From Pseudomonadota bacterium (GTDB lineage Bacteria; Pseudomonadota; Gammaproteobacteria; Burkholderiales; Rhodocyclaceae), in NCBI GenBank assembly GCA_023459095.1, contig JAEWVQ010000112.1, positions 1 to 18,736 of the forward strand: 18,736 bases of DNA, written 5' to 3'. Position 1 is the first letter of the stretch, and each line of letters opens with the position of its first letter. The position numbers and the translations under genes are program-made. The notes beneath the pieces were generated by a model. It was not told where the DNA came from. It did no database searches and saw only the letters and a list, made by a program, of their open reading frames with translations. Of this stretch, positions 7,142-15,136 are shown piece by piece.

Positions 7142-7169
7142 TCAGTAACAACCCGGAAAATTTAGTTCC
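7142..7169 (-). promoter_or_regulatory. HrpL-type ECF promoter match
   Basis: Read on the minus strand, GGAACT (7169-7164), 15 bases, then TTACTGA (7148-7142). The HrpL consensus is GGAACC-N15/16-CCACNNA, so five of six bases match in the first block, A, C and the final A match in the second, and the spacing is right. It points at the 199-residue gene, with the expected start of transcription near 7135. The match is partial; its value lies in the nearby ECF sigma gene. Confidence 0.45.
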
Positions 7170-7483
7170 AGCGCGTATTGTCGGCGCTCCGGGGCCGTCG
7201 CGATATGACTTTCGTCAGAGCCTGCCGCGACCTCCGATCCCACATATAGCGCCTGAGGGCTAGGCAAGCGATAGGTGACATGTAAAAATTTCCGATGTTG
7301 CCTTTTCTCCCGGCTTCACGGGCTGCCGCCCGTGCGTGCCCCCCGCCATGACCGCCTCACCGCCAGCACGTCCCGCCGTCCGTCCGCCCTCTGCTCCGCC
7401 CCACCGGCCATGAGCGCGCCCGCACGGCCGCCCGCGGGGCTGCGCCAGGGAAAGCGGTCGCGGCGCGACAGGAGGAGCGTCCA

Positions 7484-7912
7484 GTGAGCATAGACGGCGC
7501 GCCGCTGCTCGCCCTCGGCCAGCGCCTCGGCATCGACGGGCTGCGCCTGAACGCCGACGGCCTGTGCGAACTGGTGTTCGACGGCGGCCTGCGCGCCGCG
7601 ATCAGCGCCACCGCCGCGCACTGGGTGCTGGCCGTGCAGCTCGGGCCGCATCCGCTGCCGCCGGGCGACCCGACGCTCGGCGACGCCTTGCGCGCCAACT
7701 TCCTGTGGCAGGCCACCCAGGGCGCCACCCTGGCGCTCGATGGCGAGCGCCGGCTGTGGGCGCACGTCGCACTCCCCCATGGCGCCGCCGACGGCGACGC
7801 CCTGCTCGCCGAGCTCGAGCGCCTGCTCGATACCGCCGAGCGCTGGCAGCAGCGCCGGCCGCTGGCGGCCGCGCCGCAGCGCCCTCAGTCCTGGCTGTTC
7901 GACCGCGCCTGA
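7484..7912 (+). CDS. Class I T3SS chaperone (CesT/Tir chaperone family)
   Basis: The 142-residue protein fits the CesT-type secretion chaperone fold: helix 1 (APLLALGQRLGI), the diagnostic strand-turn-strand LRLNADGLCELVFDG, a strand around HWVLAVQLGP, a helix with LGDALRANFLWQATQGATLALD (the conserved ALL-AN-L-GATL part), a strand WAHVALPHG, and a C-terminal helix LLAELERLLDTAERWQQRR. Such homodimeric chaperones bind the N-terminal part of effectors and keep them secretion-competent. The start is GTG 7484, with GGAGGAG at 7471-7477 six bases upstream. The gene is divergent from the 199-residue protein, which could be its client, and its last 28 bases overlap the 3' end of the tetR-type gene on the other strand. 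The client is inferred, not shown. Confidence 0.88.
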   Translation: MSIDGAPLLALGQRLGIDGLRLNADGLCELVFDGGLRAAISATAAHWVLAVQLGPHPLPPGDPTLGDALRANFLWQATQGATLALDGERRLWAHVALPHGAADGDALLAELERLLDTAERWQQRRPLAAAPQRPQSWLFDRA

Positions 7913-8550
7913 TCCGGACAGGCAGGGGCGGTCGCCAGCGGCGCCGTCACCAGGTGGAAGATGACGCGCTGGAACATGTCGACCACCAGCTCCTGATCGA
8001 TGTCCGGATTGCGGATGCCGCGGCACAGCAAGCCCTCGAACATCGCCGCAAGCACCTCGACGATGCCGCGCAGGGTGGCCTCGTCGTCGTCCCGGCCGGC
8101 GGCGCGGCGCACGATGCGCAAGGTCTCGATCAGGCTGTCGCGCACCTCGCGGTCGGCCGCACGCACGATCGCCGCGACGCCCGGGTTGCGCGCCGCCTCG
8201 GCGGCGATCTCGATTTCGAGCGCCGCGGTCATCGGATCAAGGTTGTCGCGCACCCCCTCGGCGGCACAGCCGATCATGGCGTCGCGCACATTCGCCGACG
8301 AGCGCATCTCCGCCGACACGCTCAGGAAACGCTCGAGGTTCTGCTCGACGATGGCCGCGATGATCGCTTCCTTGTTCTCGAAATAGTGATAGATGTGGCC
8401 GGCGCTCATGCCGGCACGTTTCGAGATCTGGGCGATGCTCGCACCATGAAAACCGTGCAGGCGGAAACAATCCGCGGCGGCGGTAAGAATCTGCGCACAG
8501 CGCGCCTGCGCACGCACCTGCTCGGCACCGGAACCAGGCTCGACGGCCAT
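7885..8550 (-). CDS. TetR/AcrR-family repressor of the adjacent RND pump
   Basis: The 221-residue protein has an N-terminal TetR helix-turn-helix at about residues 18-66 (AQILTAAADCFRLHGFHGASIAQISKRAG, then MSAGHIYHYFENKEAIIAAIV) and a variable all-helical ligand-binding C-terminal domain. It is divergent from the adaptor-pump-channel operon, the usual arrangement for local repressors such as AcrR, TtgR or MexR-like controllers, and a palindrome lies in the shared intergenic region. ATG 8550 is preferred, with GGAG eight to nine bases upstream; the frame is open further upstream to 8634, but that would run into the operator region. The 3' end overlaps the chaperone gene by 28 bp. The inducing ligand cannot be told from sequence. 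Confidence 0.93.
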   Translation of the reverse strand: MAVEPGSGAEQVRAQARCAQILTAAADCFRLHGFHGASIAQISKRAGMSAGHIYHYFENKEAIIAAIVEQNLERFLSVSAEMRSSANVRDAMIGCAAEGVRDNLDPMTAALEIEIAAEAARNPGVAAIVRAADREVRDSLIETLRIVRRAAGRDDDEATLRGIVEVLAAMFEGLLCRGIRNPDIDQELVVDMFQRVIFHLVTAPLATAPACPDQARSNSQD

Positions 8551-8595
8551 GACATGCACTCCACTGAGAGACGAAAAACCGGTACAGTCATTTTC

Positions 8596-8624
8596 TTGCA
8601 CCGCAGCAAACCCTAGCATAGAAT
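8596..8624 (+). promoter_or_regulatory. Candidate promoter of the RND efflux operon
   Basis: TTGCAC at 8596-8601 and TAGAAT at 8619-8624 are separated by 17 bases. The -10 box is a five-of-six match; the -35 is weak. The -10 lies within the left arm of the palindrome, so a bound repressor would block polymerase. Confidence 0.5.
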
Positions 8625-8651
8625 GAGCGTTCAATCTAGAACAGCCATTCT
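8620..8651. promoter_or_regulatory. Probable TetR-type operator
   Basis: Two 13-base arms, AGAATGAGCGTTC (8620-8632) and GAACAGCCATTCT (8639-8651), are inverted repeats with ten of thirteen positions matching, around a 6-base centre. It lies between the divergent repressor and pump genes. The GAATG...GTTC/GAAC...CATTC pattern is common in TetR-family operators. Confidence 0.65.
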
Positions 8652-8724
8652 AATAATTCGGCTGCGAAGCCTGAGTTCCGCCTGAAGCGTCTTCGCCAGC
8701 CGTTCCATCTCACAGGGGCGATTC

Positions 8725-9933
8725 ATGCAGATCTGCAATACCACGACACTCAAGTCCAGGATGCTCAAACCCCTGGGCGCCGCGCTGGCGGGCGTGTTCC
8801 TTCTTTCCGCGTGCGGCGGCAGCGGCCAGCAGCAGGGGGCAGGGCCAGCCGCGATGGTGCCCACCGTCGGCGTGACCACGGCCAGCGTCGAGGCCGTCAC
8901 GGCGATCGCCGAACTGCCCGGGCGCACCGCCCCCTACCTGATCGCTGAAGTCCGTCCGCAAGTCACCGGCATCGTCAAGGCCCGCCAGTTCACCGAAGGC
9001 AGCGAGGTGAAGGCCGGCCAGACCCTGTACCAGATCGACCCGGCGACCTATCAGGCCGCCTTCGACAGCGCCAAGGCCAGCCTTGCGCGCGCCGAGGCCA
9101 ACCTGCACAGCGCCCACCTGAAGGCCGAGCGCTATGCCGATCTGGTCAAGATCGAGGCGGTCAGCAAGCAGGCCAACGACGACGCGGTCGCCGCGCTCAA
9201 GCAGGCCGAAGCCGACGTCGCGGCGGCACAGGCCGCAGTGGAAAAAGCCCGCATCGATCTCAACTTCACCCGGGTCAGCTCGCCGATTCCCGGCCGCATC
9301 GGGCGCTCGGCGGTGACCGCCGGCGCGCTGGTCACCGCCAACCAGGCCGACGCGCTCGCCACCGTGCAGCAACTCGACCCGATCTACGTCGATCTGACGC
9401 AATCCAGCGCCGAACTGCTGCGCCTGCGCCGCAATCTCGCCGAAGGCAAGCTGCAGCGCAACGGCGCCGACACGGTGCCGGTCCGCCTGCTGCTCGAAGA
9501 TGGCAGCCTCTACGGCGCCGAAGGCAAGCTCGAATTCTCCGAAGTCTCGGTCGACCCGGCCACCGGCAGCGTGACCCTGCGCGCGGTTTTCCCCAACCCC
9601 AAGGGCGAACTGCTGCCCGGCATGTACGTGCGCGCGCGCCTCGCCCAGGGGGTCAACAACGACGCCATCCTGGTGCCGCACGCCGCGCTCAGCCGCGATC
9701 CGCGCGGCAACGCGCTGGTGATGGTGGTCAATGGCGAGAGCAAGGTCGAAGCGCGCATCGTCAAGACCGGTCAGTCGCTGGGCGACAAGTGGGTGGTCAC
9801 CGAGGGCCTCGCCGCCGGCGACCGCATCATCGTCGATGGCCTGCAGAAGGTCCGCCCCGGCGCCCAGGTGCAGGTCCAGGCCGGCACCGCGGCGCCCGCC
9901 GCCGCCCCGGCCGCAGCCGCCGCGGCGAAATGA
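8725..9933 (+). CDS. RND efflux periplasmic adaptor lipoprotein (MexA/AcrA family)
   Basis: The 402-residue protein is a membrane-fusion adaptor joining the inner-membrane pump to the outer-membrane channel. A lipoprotein signal ends in the lipobox LLSAC with the modified Cys at residue 30. The barrel-sandwich segment follows (IAELPGRTAPYLIAEVRPQV, EGSEVKAGQTLYQIDPATY), then a long alpha-helical hairpin (about residues 110-190), the matching lipoyl half (INFTR-like LNFTRVSSPIPGRIGRS), the beta-barrel and the membrane-proximal domain ending in an Ala/Pro tail. ATG 8725 is supported by AGGGG at 8714-8718; Met13 (8761) is a second possibility. First gene of a three-gene operon, 11 bases before the pump gene. 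The gene is close to MexA/AcrA in design; drug range is unknown. Confidence 0.95.
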   Translation: MQICNTTTLKSRMLKPLGAALAGVFLLSACGGSGQQQGAGPAAMVPTVGVTTASVEAVTAIAELPGRTAPYLIAEVRPQVTGIVKARQFTEGSEVKAGQTLYQIDPATYQAAFDSAKASLARAEANLHSAHLKAERYADLVKIEAVSKQANDDAVAALKQAEADVAAAQAAVEKARIDLNFTRVSSPIPGRIGRSAVTAGALVTANQADALATVQQLDPIYVDLTQSSAELLRLRRNLAEGKLQRNGADTVPVRLLLEDGSLYGAEGKLEFSEVSVDPATGSVTLRAVFPNPKGELLPGMYVRARLAQGVNNDAILVPHAALSRDPRGNALVMVVNGESKVEARIVKTGQSLGDKWVVTEGLAAGDRIIVDGLQKVRPGAQVQVQAGTAAPAAAPAAAAAAK

Positions 9934-9944
9934 GGTAGCGCACC

Positions 9945-12900
9945 ATGGCACGTTTCTTCATCGACCGACCCATCTTCGCGTGGGTCATCGCCATCGTCAT
10001 CATGCTGTTCGGCGCGCTTTCCATCCTGAAGCTGCCGGTTTCGCAGTATCCGTCGATCGCACCACCGACCGTGGTGATCAACGCCACCTATCCGGGCGCC
10101 TCGGCCAAGACCGTGGAAGACTCCGTCACCCAGATCATCGAGCAGAAGATGACCGGGCTCGACGGCCTGCTGTACATGAAGTCGTCGTCCGACTCCTACG
10201 GCCGCGGCTCGGTGACCCTGACCTTCGACGCCGGCACCGACCCCGACATCGCCCAGGTTCAGGTGCAGAACAAGCTGCAGCTCGGCCTGCCGCTGCTGCC
10301 GCTGGCGGTGCAGCAACAGGGCGTGCAGGTGGCGAAATCGACCGCCAACTTCCTGATGGTGCTCGGTTTCGTGTCGAGCGACGGCAGCCTGAAGCAGAAC
10401 GACCTCTCCGACTTTCTCGCCTCGACCGTGCAGGACCCGCTGTCGCGGGTGAGCGGGGTCGGTGAGGTCACCGTGTTCGGTGCCCAGTACGCGATGCGGG
10501 TATGGCTCGATCCGGCCAAGCTCACCAACTACAAGCTGACCCCGTTCGACGTGCAGGCCGCGATCCGGGCGCAGAACGCCCAGGTCTCGGCCGGTCAGCT
10601 CGGCGGCACGCCGGCGGTCGAGGGTCAAGGCTTCACCGCCTCGATCACCGCGCAGAGCCGGCTGCAGACCGTGGAGCAGTTCGAGCAGATCCTGCTGCGC
10701 AGCTCCGCCCAGGGCGGCGAAGTGCGCCTGAAGGACGTCGCCCGCATCGAGATCGGCGCCGAGAACTACGGCACCGTCGGCCGCTTCAACGGCCAGCCCG
10801 CCTCCGGCGTCGGCATCAAGCTCGCCGCCGGCGCCAACGCGCTCGAGACCGCCGATGCGGTGCGCGCGAAGATCGAGCAGATGAAGGCCTACTTCCCCGC
10901 CGGGGTCGAGGTCGTGGTGCCGTACGACACCACCCCCTTCGTCAAGATCTCGATCGAAGGCGTGGTGATGACGCTGATCGAGGCGGTGATCCTCGTCTTC
11001 CTGGTGATGTACCTGTTCCTGCAGAACTTCCGCGCCACCATCATCCCGACCATCGCCGTGCCGGTGGTGCTGCTCGGCACCTTCGGTGTGATGGCCGCGC
11101 TCGGCTTCACGATCAACACGTTGACCATGTTCGGCCTGGTGCTCGCGATCGGCCTCCTCGTCGATGACGCCATCGTCGTGGTCGAGAACGTCGAGCGGGT
11201 GATGACCGAGGAGGGCCTGTCGCCCAAGGAAGCCACCAAGCGCTCGATGAGCCAGATCACCGGCGCCCTGGTCGGCATCGGTCTGGTGCTGTCGGCGGTG
11301 TTCATCCCGATGGCCTTCTTCGGCGGTTCCACCGGGGTCATCTACCGCCAGTTCTCGATCACCATCGCCGCGGCGATGGGGCTGTCGGTGCTGGTCGCGA
11401 TCGTGTTCACCCCGGCGCTGTGCGCCACCATGCTCAAGCCCGTCGAGAAGGGCCACGGCCATGGCGAAGGCGGACTGCTCGGGCGCTTTTTCGGCTGGTT
11501 CAACCGCATGTTCGACCGCAACACGCGGCGCTACGAATCGGCGGTGGGCCGCATCCTGCACCGCTCGCTGCGCTACCTGGTGATCTACGTCGCGATCCTC
11601 GGCGTGCTCGCCTTCCTGTTCATGCGCATGCCGACCTCTTTCCTCCCCGAAGAGGATCAGGGCGTGATGTTCACCCAGGTCACGCTGCCCGCCGGCGCCA
11701 CCCAGGAGCGCACGCTCGAGGTGCTGGAGAAGGTCGAGAACCACTTCCTGCAGAACGAGAAGGAAGCGGTGCGTTCGATCTTCACCGTCGCCGGCTTCAG
11801 TTTCGGCGGCAGCGGCCAGAACATGGGTCTGGGCTTCGTCGGCATGCGCGACTGGAACGAGCGCACCGAACCCGGCATGGACGTGAAGTCGGTCGCCGGG
11901 CGCGCGATGGGCGCGTTCTCGCAGATCCGCGAAGCCATGGTGTTCGCCTTCGTGCCCCCGGCGGTGCTCGAACTCGGCACCTCCAGCGGCTTCAACGTGA
12001 TGCTGCAGGACCGCGCCGGACTCGGCCACGATGCCTTGGTCGCCGCGCGCAACCAGTTCCTCGGCCTCGCCGCGCAGGACAAGCGCCTCGTCGGCGTGCG
12101 CCCGAACGGCCAGGACGACGTCGCCGAGTACGCGCTGCGGATCGATCACGCCAAGGCCGGCGCGCTCGGCATCGCGGTCGCCGACATCAACGACACCCTG
12201 GCCACCGCCTGGGGCGGCACCTATGTGAACGACTTCCTCGACCGCGGCCGCATCAAGAAGGTCTATGTGCAGGCCGACGCGCCCGCACGGATGACGCCGG
12301 AAGACCTCGGCAAGTGGTACGTGCGCAACAACAAGGGCGAGATGGTGCCGCTGTCGGCCTTCACCAGCGCGCACTGGACCTACGGCTCGCCGCGCCTGGA
12401 GCGCTACAACGGCCAGCCCTCGATCGAACTCCTCGGCCAGGCCGCCCCCGGTCTGTCCACCGGCGACGCGATGGCGGCGGTGGAGGAGATCATGGCCAAG
12501 CTGCCGCCGGGCATCGGCTACGAATGGACCGGCACCTCGTTCGAGGAACGCCGCTCCGGTTCGCAGGCCCCCGCCCTGTACGCGCTGTCGCTGCTCGTGG
12601 TGTTCCTGTGCCTGGCCGCGCTCTACGAGAGCTGGTCGGTGCCGTTCGCGGTGATGCTGGTGGTGCCGCTCGGCGTGCTCGGCGCGATCCTCGCCGCAAC
12701 CGGACGCGGGCTGTCGAACGACGTCTACTTCCAGGTCGGCCTGCTCGCCACCATCGGCCTGTCGGCGAAGAACGCGATCCTGATCGTCGAATTCGCCAAG
12801 GACCTGATGGAGAAGGAAGGCCGCGAGCTGGTCGCCGCGACGCTGGAAGCGGTGCGCATGCGTCTGCGCCCGATCCTGATGACCTCGCTCGCCTTCGGTC

Positions 12901-13109
12901 TCGGTGTGCTGCCGCTGGCCAAAGCCACCGGCGCCGGCGCCGGCAGCCAGAACGCGATCGGCACCGGCGTGCTCGGCGGCACCATCGCCGCCACCGTGCT
13001 CGGGATCTTCTTCATCCCGCTGTTCTACGTCGTGATCAAGCGCATCTTCAAGGACAAGCCGGCCGCGGCGGACGCTCCCGCCGCCCTCGCCGTGCAGGAG
13101 AACAAGTGA
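9945..13109 (+). CDS. RND efflux inner-membrane pump (MexB/AcrB, HAE1 family)
   Basis: The 1054-residue proton-driven drug exporter has the family's 12 membrane helices and two large periplasmic loops. It begins MARFFIDRPIFAWVIAIVIM, the invariant HAE1 start. The proton-relay acids in helix 4 are intact, Asp407-Asp408 in GLLVDDAIVVVEN, with the same numbers as in AcrB; the partner lysine is Lys942 in GLSAKNAILIVEF. The periplasmic porter segments include SYPGASAKTVEDSVT-like TYPGASAKTVEDSVTQIIEQ, and the hinge GFSFGGSGQNMGLGFVG-type segment is present. The ribosome site GAGGT lies just upstream of ATG 9945. The length equals the family norm. Its stop overlaps the start of the channel gene by one base (TGATG). 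Substrates are likely diverse hydrophobic compounds; this is family knowledge only. Confidence 0.97.
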   Translation: MARFFIDRPIFAWVIAIVIMLFGALSILKLPVSQYPSIAPPTVVINATYPGASAKTVEDSVTQIIEQKMTGLDGLLYMKSSSDSYGRGSVTLTFDAGTDPDIAQVQVQNKLQLGLPLLPLAVQQQGVQVAKSTANFLMVLGFVSSDGSLKQNDLSDFLASTVQDPLSRVSGVGEVTVFGAQYAMRVWLDPAKLTNYKLTPFDVQAAIRAQNAQVSAGQLGGTPAVEGQGFTASITAQSRLQTVEQFEQILLRSSAQGGEVRLKDVARIEIGAENYGTVGRFNGQPASGVGIKLAAGANALETADAVRAKIEQMKAYFPAGVEVVVPYDTTPFVKISIEGVVMTLIEAVILVFLVMYLFLQNFRATIIPTIAVPVVLLGTFGVMAALGFTINTLTMFGLVLAIGLLVDDAIVVVENVERVMTEEGLSPKEATKRSMSQITGALVGIGLVLSAVFIPMAFFGGSTGVIYRQFSITIAAAMGLSVLVAIVFTPALCATMLKPVEKGHGHGEGGLLGRFFGWFNRMFDRNTRRYESAVGRILHRSLRYLVIYVAILGVLAFLFMRMPTSFLPEEDQGVMFTQVTLPAGATQERTLEVLEKVENHFLQNEKEAVRSIFTVAGFSFGGSGQNMGLGFVGMRDWNERTEPGMDVKSVAGRAMGAFSQIREAMVFAFVPPAVLELGTSSGFNVMLQDRAGLGHDALVAARNQFLGLAAQDKRLVGVRPNGQDDVAEYALRIDHAKAGALGIAVADINDTLATAWGGTYVNDFLDRGRIKKVYVQADAPARMTPEDLGKWYVRNNKGEMVPLSAFTSAHWTYGSPRLERYNGQPSIELLGQAAPGLSTGDAMAAVEEIMAKLPPGIGYEWTGTSFEERRSGSQAPALYALSLLVVFLCLAALYESWSVPFAVMLVVPLGVLGAILAATGRGLSNDVYFQVGLLATIGLSAKNAILIVEFAKDLMEKEGRELVAATLEAVRMRLRPILMTSLAFGLGVLPLAKATGAGAGSQNAIGTGVLGGTIAATVLGIFFIPLFYVVIKRIFKDKPAAADAPAALAVQENK

Positions 13110-14512
13110 TGACCCCGCTTCGCATTCTCGCCCTCGCCATCGCCGCGGCGGCCACCGGCGCCTGCTCCACGCTGGCGCCGGACTACGCGCGCCCCGAGGC
13201 GCCGGTGCCGGCCGCATGGCCGGCCGGCGCCGCGGTGACCACGCAGGGCCCGGTCGCCGCCGAACTGGCGTGGGCCGAATACTTCGCCGACGCGCGCCTG
13301 CGCGAACTGATCGGCCTAGCCCTCATCAACAACCGCGACCTGCGCATCGCCGCGCTCAACATCGAGCGCGCCCGCGCCCAGTACCAGATCCAGCGCAGCG
13401 AACTGTTGCCCTCGATCGGCGTCAGCGGCGGCCAGAATGCCCAGCGCCTGCCGGGCGACCTCACCACCACCGGCGAACCGCGCATCAGCCGCCAGTACAA
13501 CACCACAGTCGGCTTCTCGGCCTATGAGCTGGATTTCTTCAGCCGCGTGCGCAGCCTGCGCGACCAGGCGCTGGAGCAGTACCTCGGCACCGAGGAGGCA
13601 CGCCGCAGCGCGCAGATCAGCCTCGTCGCCGAAGTCGCCGGGGTATGGCTGACGCTCGCCGCCGACCGCGAACTGCGCGACCTCGCGCAGCGCACCTACG
13701 ACACCCAGAAGCAGTCCTTCGACCTCGCCCGGCGCAGCTTCGAGGCCGGCGCCACCTCGGCGCTCGACCTCAACCAGGCACGCAGCGCGATGGAGCGCGC
13801 GCGCGCCGACGCCGCACGCTACACCGCACAGGTCGTGCAGGACGAAAACGCCCTCGCCCTGGTCATCGGCGGCGCGGTGCCCGCCCACCTGCTGCCCGAG
13901 GGCCTCACCGACGCAGTCGGCACGGTCGCCGAACTGCCCGCCGGCGTGCCCTCCGAGGTGCTCGCCCGGCGCCCCGACGTGCTCCAGGCCGAGCGCCAGC
14001 TGCGCGCCGCCAACGCCAACATCGGCGCCGCGCGCGCGGCGTTCTTCCCGAGCATCACCCTCACCGCCGCGGCCGGCACCGCGAGCGCGCGCCTCGAAGA
14101 CCTGTTCACCGCCGGCTCGGGCACGTGGTCGTTCGCGCCCCAGCTCAATCTGCCGATCTTCACCGCCGGCCGGCTGAGCGCCAATCTCGAGGCCACCAAG
14201 GTCGAGCGCGAGATCGCCCTCGCCCAGTACGAGAAGGCGATCCAGAGCGCCTTCCGCGAAGTCGCCGACGCGCTCGCCGAGCGCGCCACGCTCGCCGAAC
14301 AGCTCGACGCCCGCCGCCAGCTCGCCGAGGCCAACGCCAACAGCTTCCGTCTCTCCGAGGCGCGCTACCGCAGCGGCGTCGACAGCTACCTCGGCGTACT
14401 CGACGCCCAGCGCTCGCAGTACGCCGCCGAGCAGGAGCTGATCGGCGCCCGCCTCGCCGACGCCGCCAACCGTGTCGCCCTGTACAAGGCCCTGGGCGGC
14501 GGCTGGCAGTGA
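13109..14512 (+). CDS. RND efflux outer-membrane channel lipoprotein (OprM/TolC family)
   Basis: The 467-residue outer-membrane factor carries a lipoprotein signal with Cys19 in the lipobox ATGAC. The mature part shows the two repeats of the TolC/OprM fold: LINNRDLRIAALNIERARAQYQIQRSELLPSIG and, in the second half, RPDVLQAERQLRAANANIGAARAAFFPSITL, a hallmark of NodT-type factors. The C-terminal repeat ends with ARYRSGVDSYLGVLDAQRSQYAAEQELIGARL. The start ATG 13109 shares one base with the pump stop, with GGAG upstream, so it is coupled. It completes a full tripartite pump within one operon. A hairpin lies after it at 14569-14592. Confidence 0.96.
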   Translation: MTPLRILALAIAAAATGACSTLAPDYARPEAPVPAAWPAGAAVTTQGPVAAELAWAEYFADARLRELIGLALINNRDLRIAALNIERARAQYQIQRSELLPSIGVSGGQNAQRLPGDLTTTGEPRISRQYNTTVGFSAYELDFFSRVRSLRDQALEQYLGTEEARRSAQISLVAEVAGVWLTLAADRELRDLAQRTYDTQKQSFDLARRSFEAGATSALDLNQARSAMERARADAARYTAQVVQDENALALVIGGAVPAHLLPEGLTDAVGTVAELPAGVPSEVLARRPDVLQAERQLRAANANIGAARAAFFPSITLTAAAGTASARLEDLFTAGSGTWSFAPQLNLPIFTAGRLSANLEATKVEREIALAQYEKAIQSAFREVADALAERATLAEQLDARRQLAEANANSFRLSEARYRSGVDSYLGVLDAQRSQYAAEQELIGARLADAANRVALYKALGGGWQ

Positions 14513-14568
14513 GGCGCGCGCCGAACAACGGCCGGTCCTGGCGTACAAGGCGCTAGAATACGGGGGTT

Positions 14569-14592
14569 GCCGGGGCGTTCGCCGTCCCCGGC
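14569..14592 (+). terminator. GC hairpin between the efflux operon and bfr-like gene
   Basis: GCCGGGG (14569-14575) and CCCCGGC (14586-14592) can form a 7-bp stem with a 10-base loop. It lies 57 bases after the channel gene and 40 bases before the bacterioferritin start. It may end the efflux transcript or be a leader hairpin of the next gene; there is no T-run. A TAGAAT box at 14554-14559 could be the -10 of the downstream gene, which would put this hairpin in the leader. Confidence 0.4.
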
Positions 14593-14631
14593 GCCCCCGC
14601 ATCGTATGAGCCACATCTCCGGAGCCCCGCC

Positions 14632-15117
14632 ATGAAGGGAAACAAGAAAGTCGTTGCCGCGCTCAACGAGTTGCTCGCCGACGAACTCGCCGCGCGCGAC
14701 CAGTACTTCATCCACAGTCGCATGCTCGGAGAATGGGGCCTGCACCACGCCGCGACGCGCATCGCCCACGAGGTCGAGGACGAGACCGCACACGCCGCCG
14801 CACTCATCAGCCGCATCCTGTTCCTCGAAGGCACGCCCGACATGGTCCCGAGCAAGATCAGCGTCGGCAAGGACATCGCCGACATGTTCGGCAAGGACCT
14901 CGCGGTCGAGCTGCAGGTCGTCGACAACCTGCGCAAGGCCATGGCGCTGTGCGAGCACGAGCACGACTACGTCACCCGCGACCTGCTGCTGAAGATGCTC
15001 ATCGACACCGAGATCGACCACGCCCACTGGCTCGAGCAACAGTTGCGCCTGATCGACATGGTCGGTCTGCCCAACTACCTGCAGTCGCAGCTGAAGGACG
15101 GCGGCGCCACCGGCTGA
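14632..15117 (+). CDS. bfr: Bacterioferritin-family subunit lacking the haem-ligand Met
   Basis: The 161-residue four-helix-bundle protein stores iron as a 24-mer in the cytoplasm. It aligns along its length with E. coli Bfr: MKG-N-KVV-ALNELLADELAARDQYFIHSRM, then RILFLEGTPD and LPNYLQSQL. All six diiron ferroxidase ligands are present: Glu18, Glu51, His54, Glu93 (equivalent to 94), Glu127 and His130. The haem ligand Met52 is replaced by Thr (codon 14785-14787, in EDETAH). In other bacteria Met52-less subunits exist alongside Met52-bearing ones in mixed shells. The start ATG 14632 has GGAG at 14621-14624. It seems to be its own transcription unit between hairpins. Confidence 0.95.
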   Translation: MKGNKKVVAALNELLADELAARDQYFIHSRMLGEWGLHHAATRIAHEVEDETAHAAALISRILFLEGTPDMVPSKISVGKDIADMFGKDLAVELQVVDNLRKAMALCEHEHDYVTRDLLLKMLIDTEIDHAHWLEQQLRLIDMVGLPNYLQSQLKDGGATG

Positions 15118-15136
15118 GCCCCGCCGGCGGCGGAGA

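Larger units (their letters stand above)
7055..7483. other. 429-bp divergent intergenic region, AT-richer than its surroundings
   Basis: This is the longest gap in the window. It separates the start of the 199-residue gene (minus) from the chaperone gene (plus). It holds the HrpL-type box and leader stem-loop described separately, and a nested dyad at 7197-7231 (outer GTCGCG/CGCGAC, inner TGAC/GTCA around TTTC). The chaperone promoter should lie here, probably in the AT-rich part around 7230-7310, but no convincing -35/-10 pair or HrpL box was found on the plus strand. An Arg/Pro-rich frame at 7275-7487 is discounted. Confidence 0.6.

Noticed and set aside
7275..7487. 70-codon frame whose stop overlaps the chaperone start (GTGA)
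   Set aside because: Arg/Pro/Ser-rich product without recognisable structure or a good ribosome site; the overlap looks accidental. Would be reconsidered if conserved in relatives.
9771..13217. 1148-residue open frame on the minus strand
   Set aside because: Runs antisense to the whole RND pump gene; its His/Arg/Asp-rich product is the expected by-product of G/C third-position bias in that gene.
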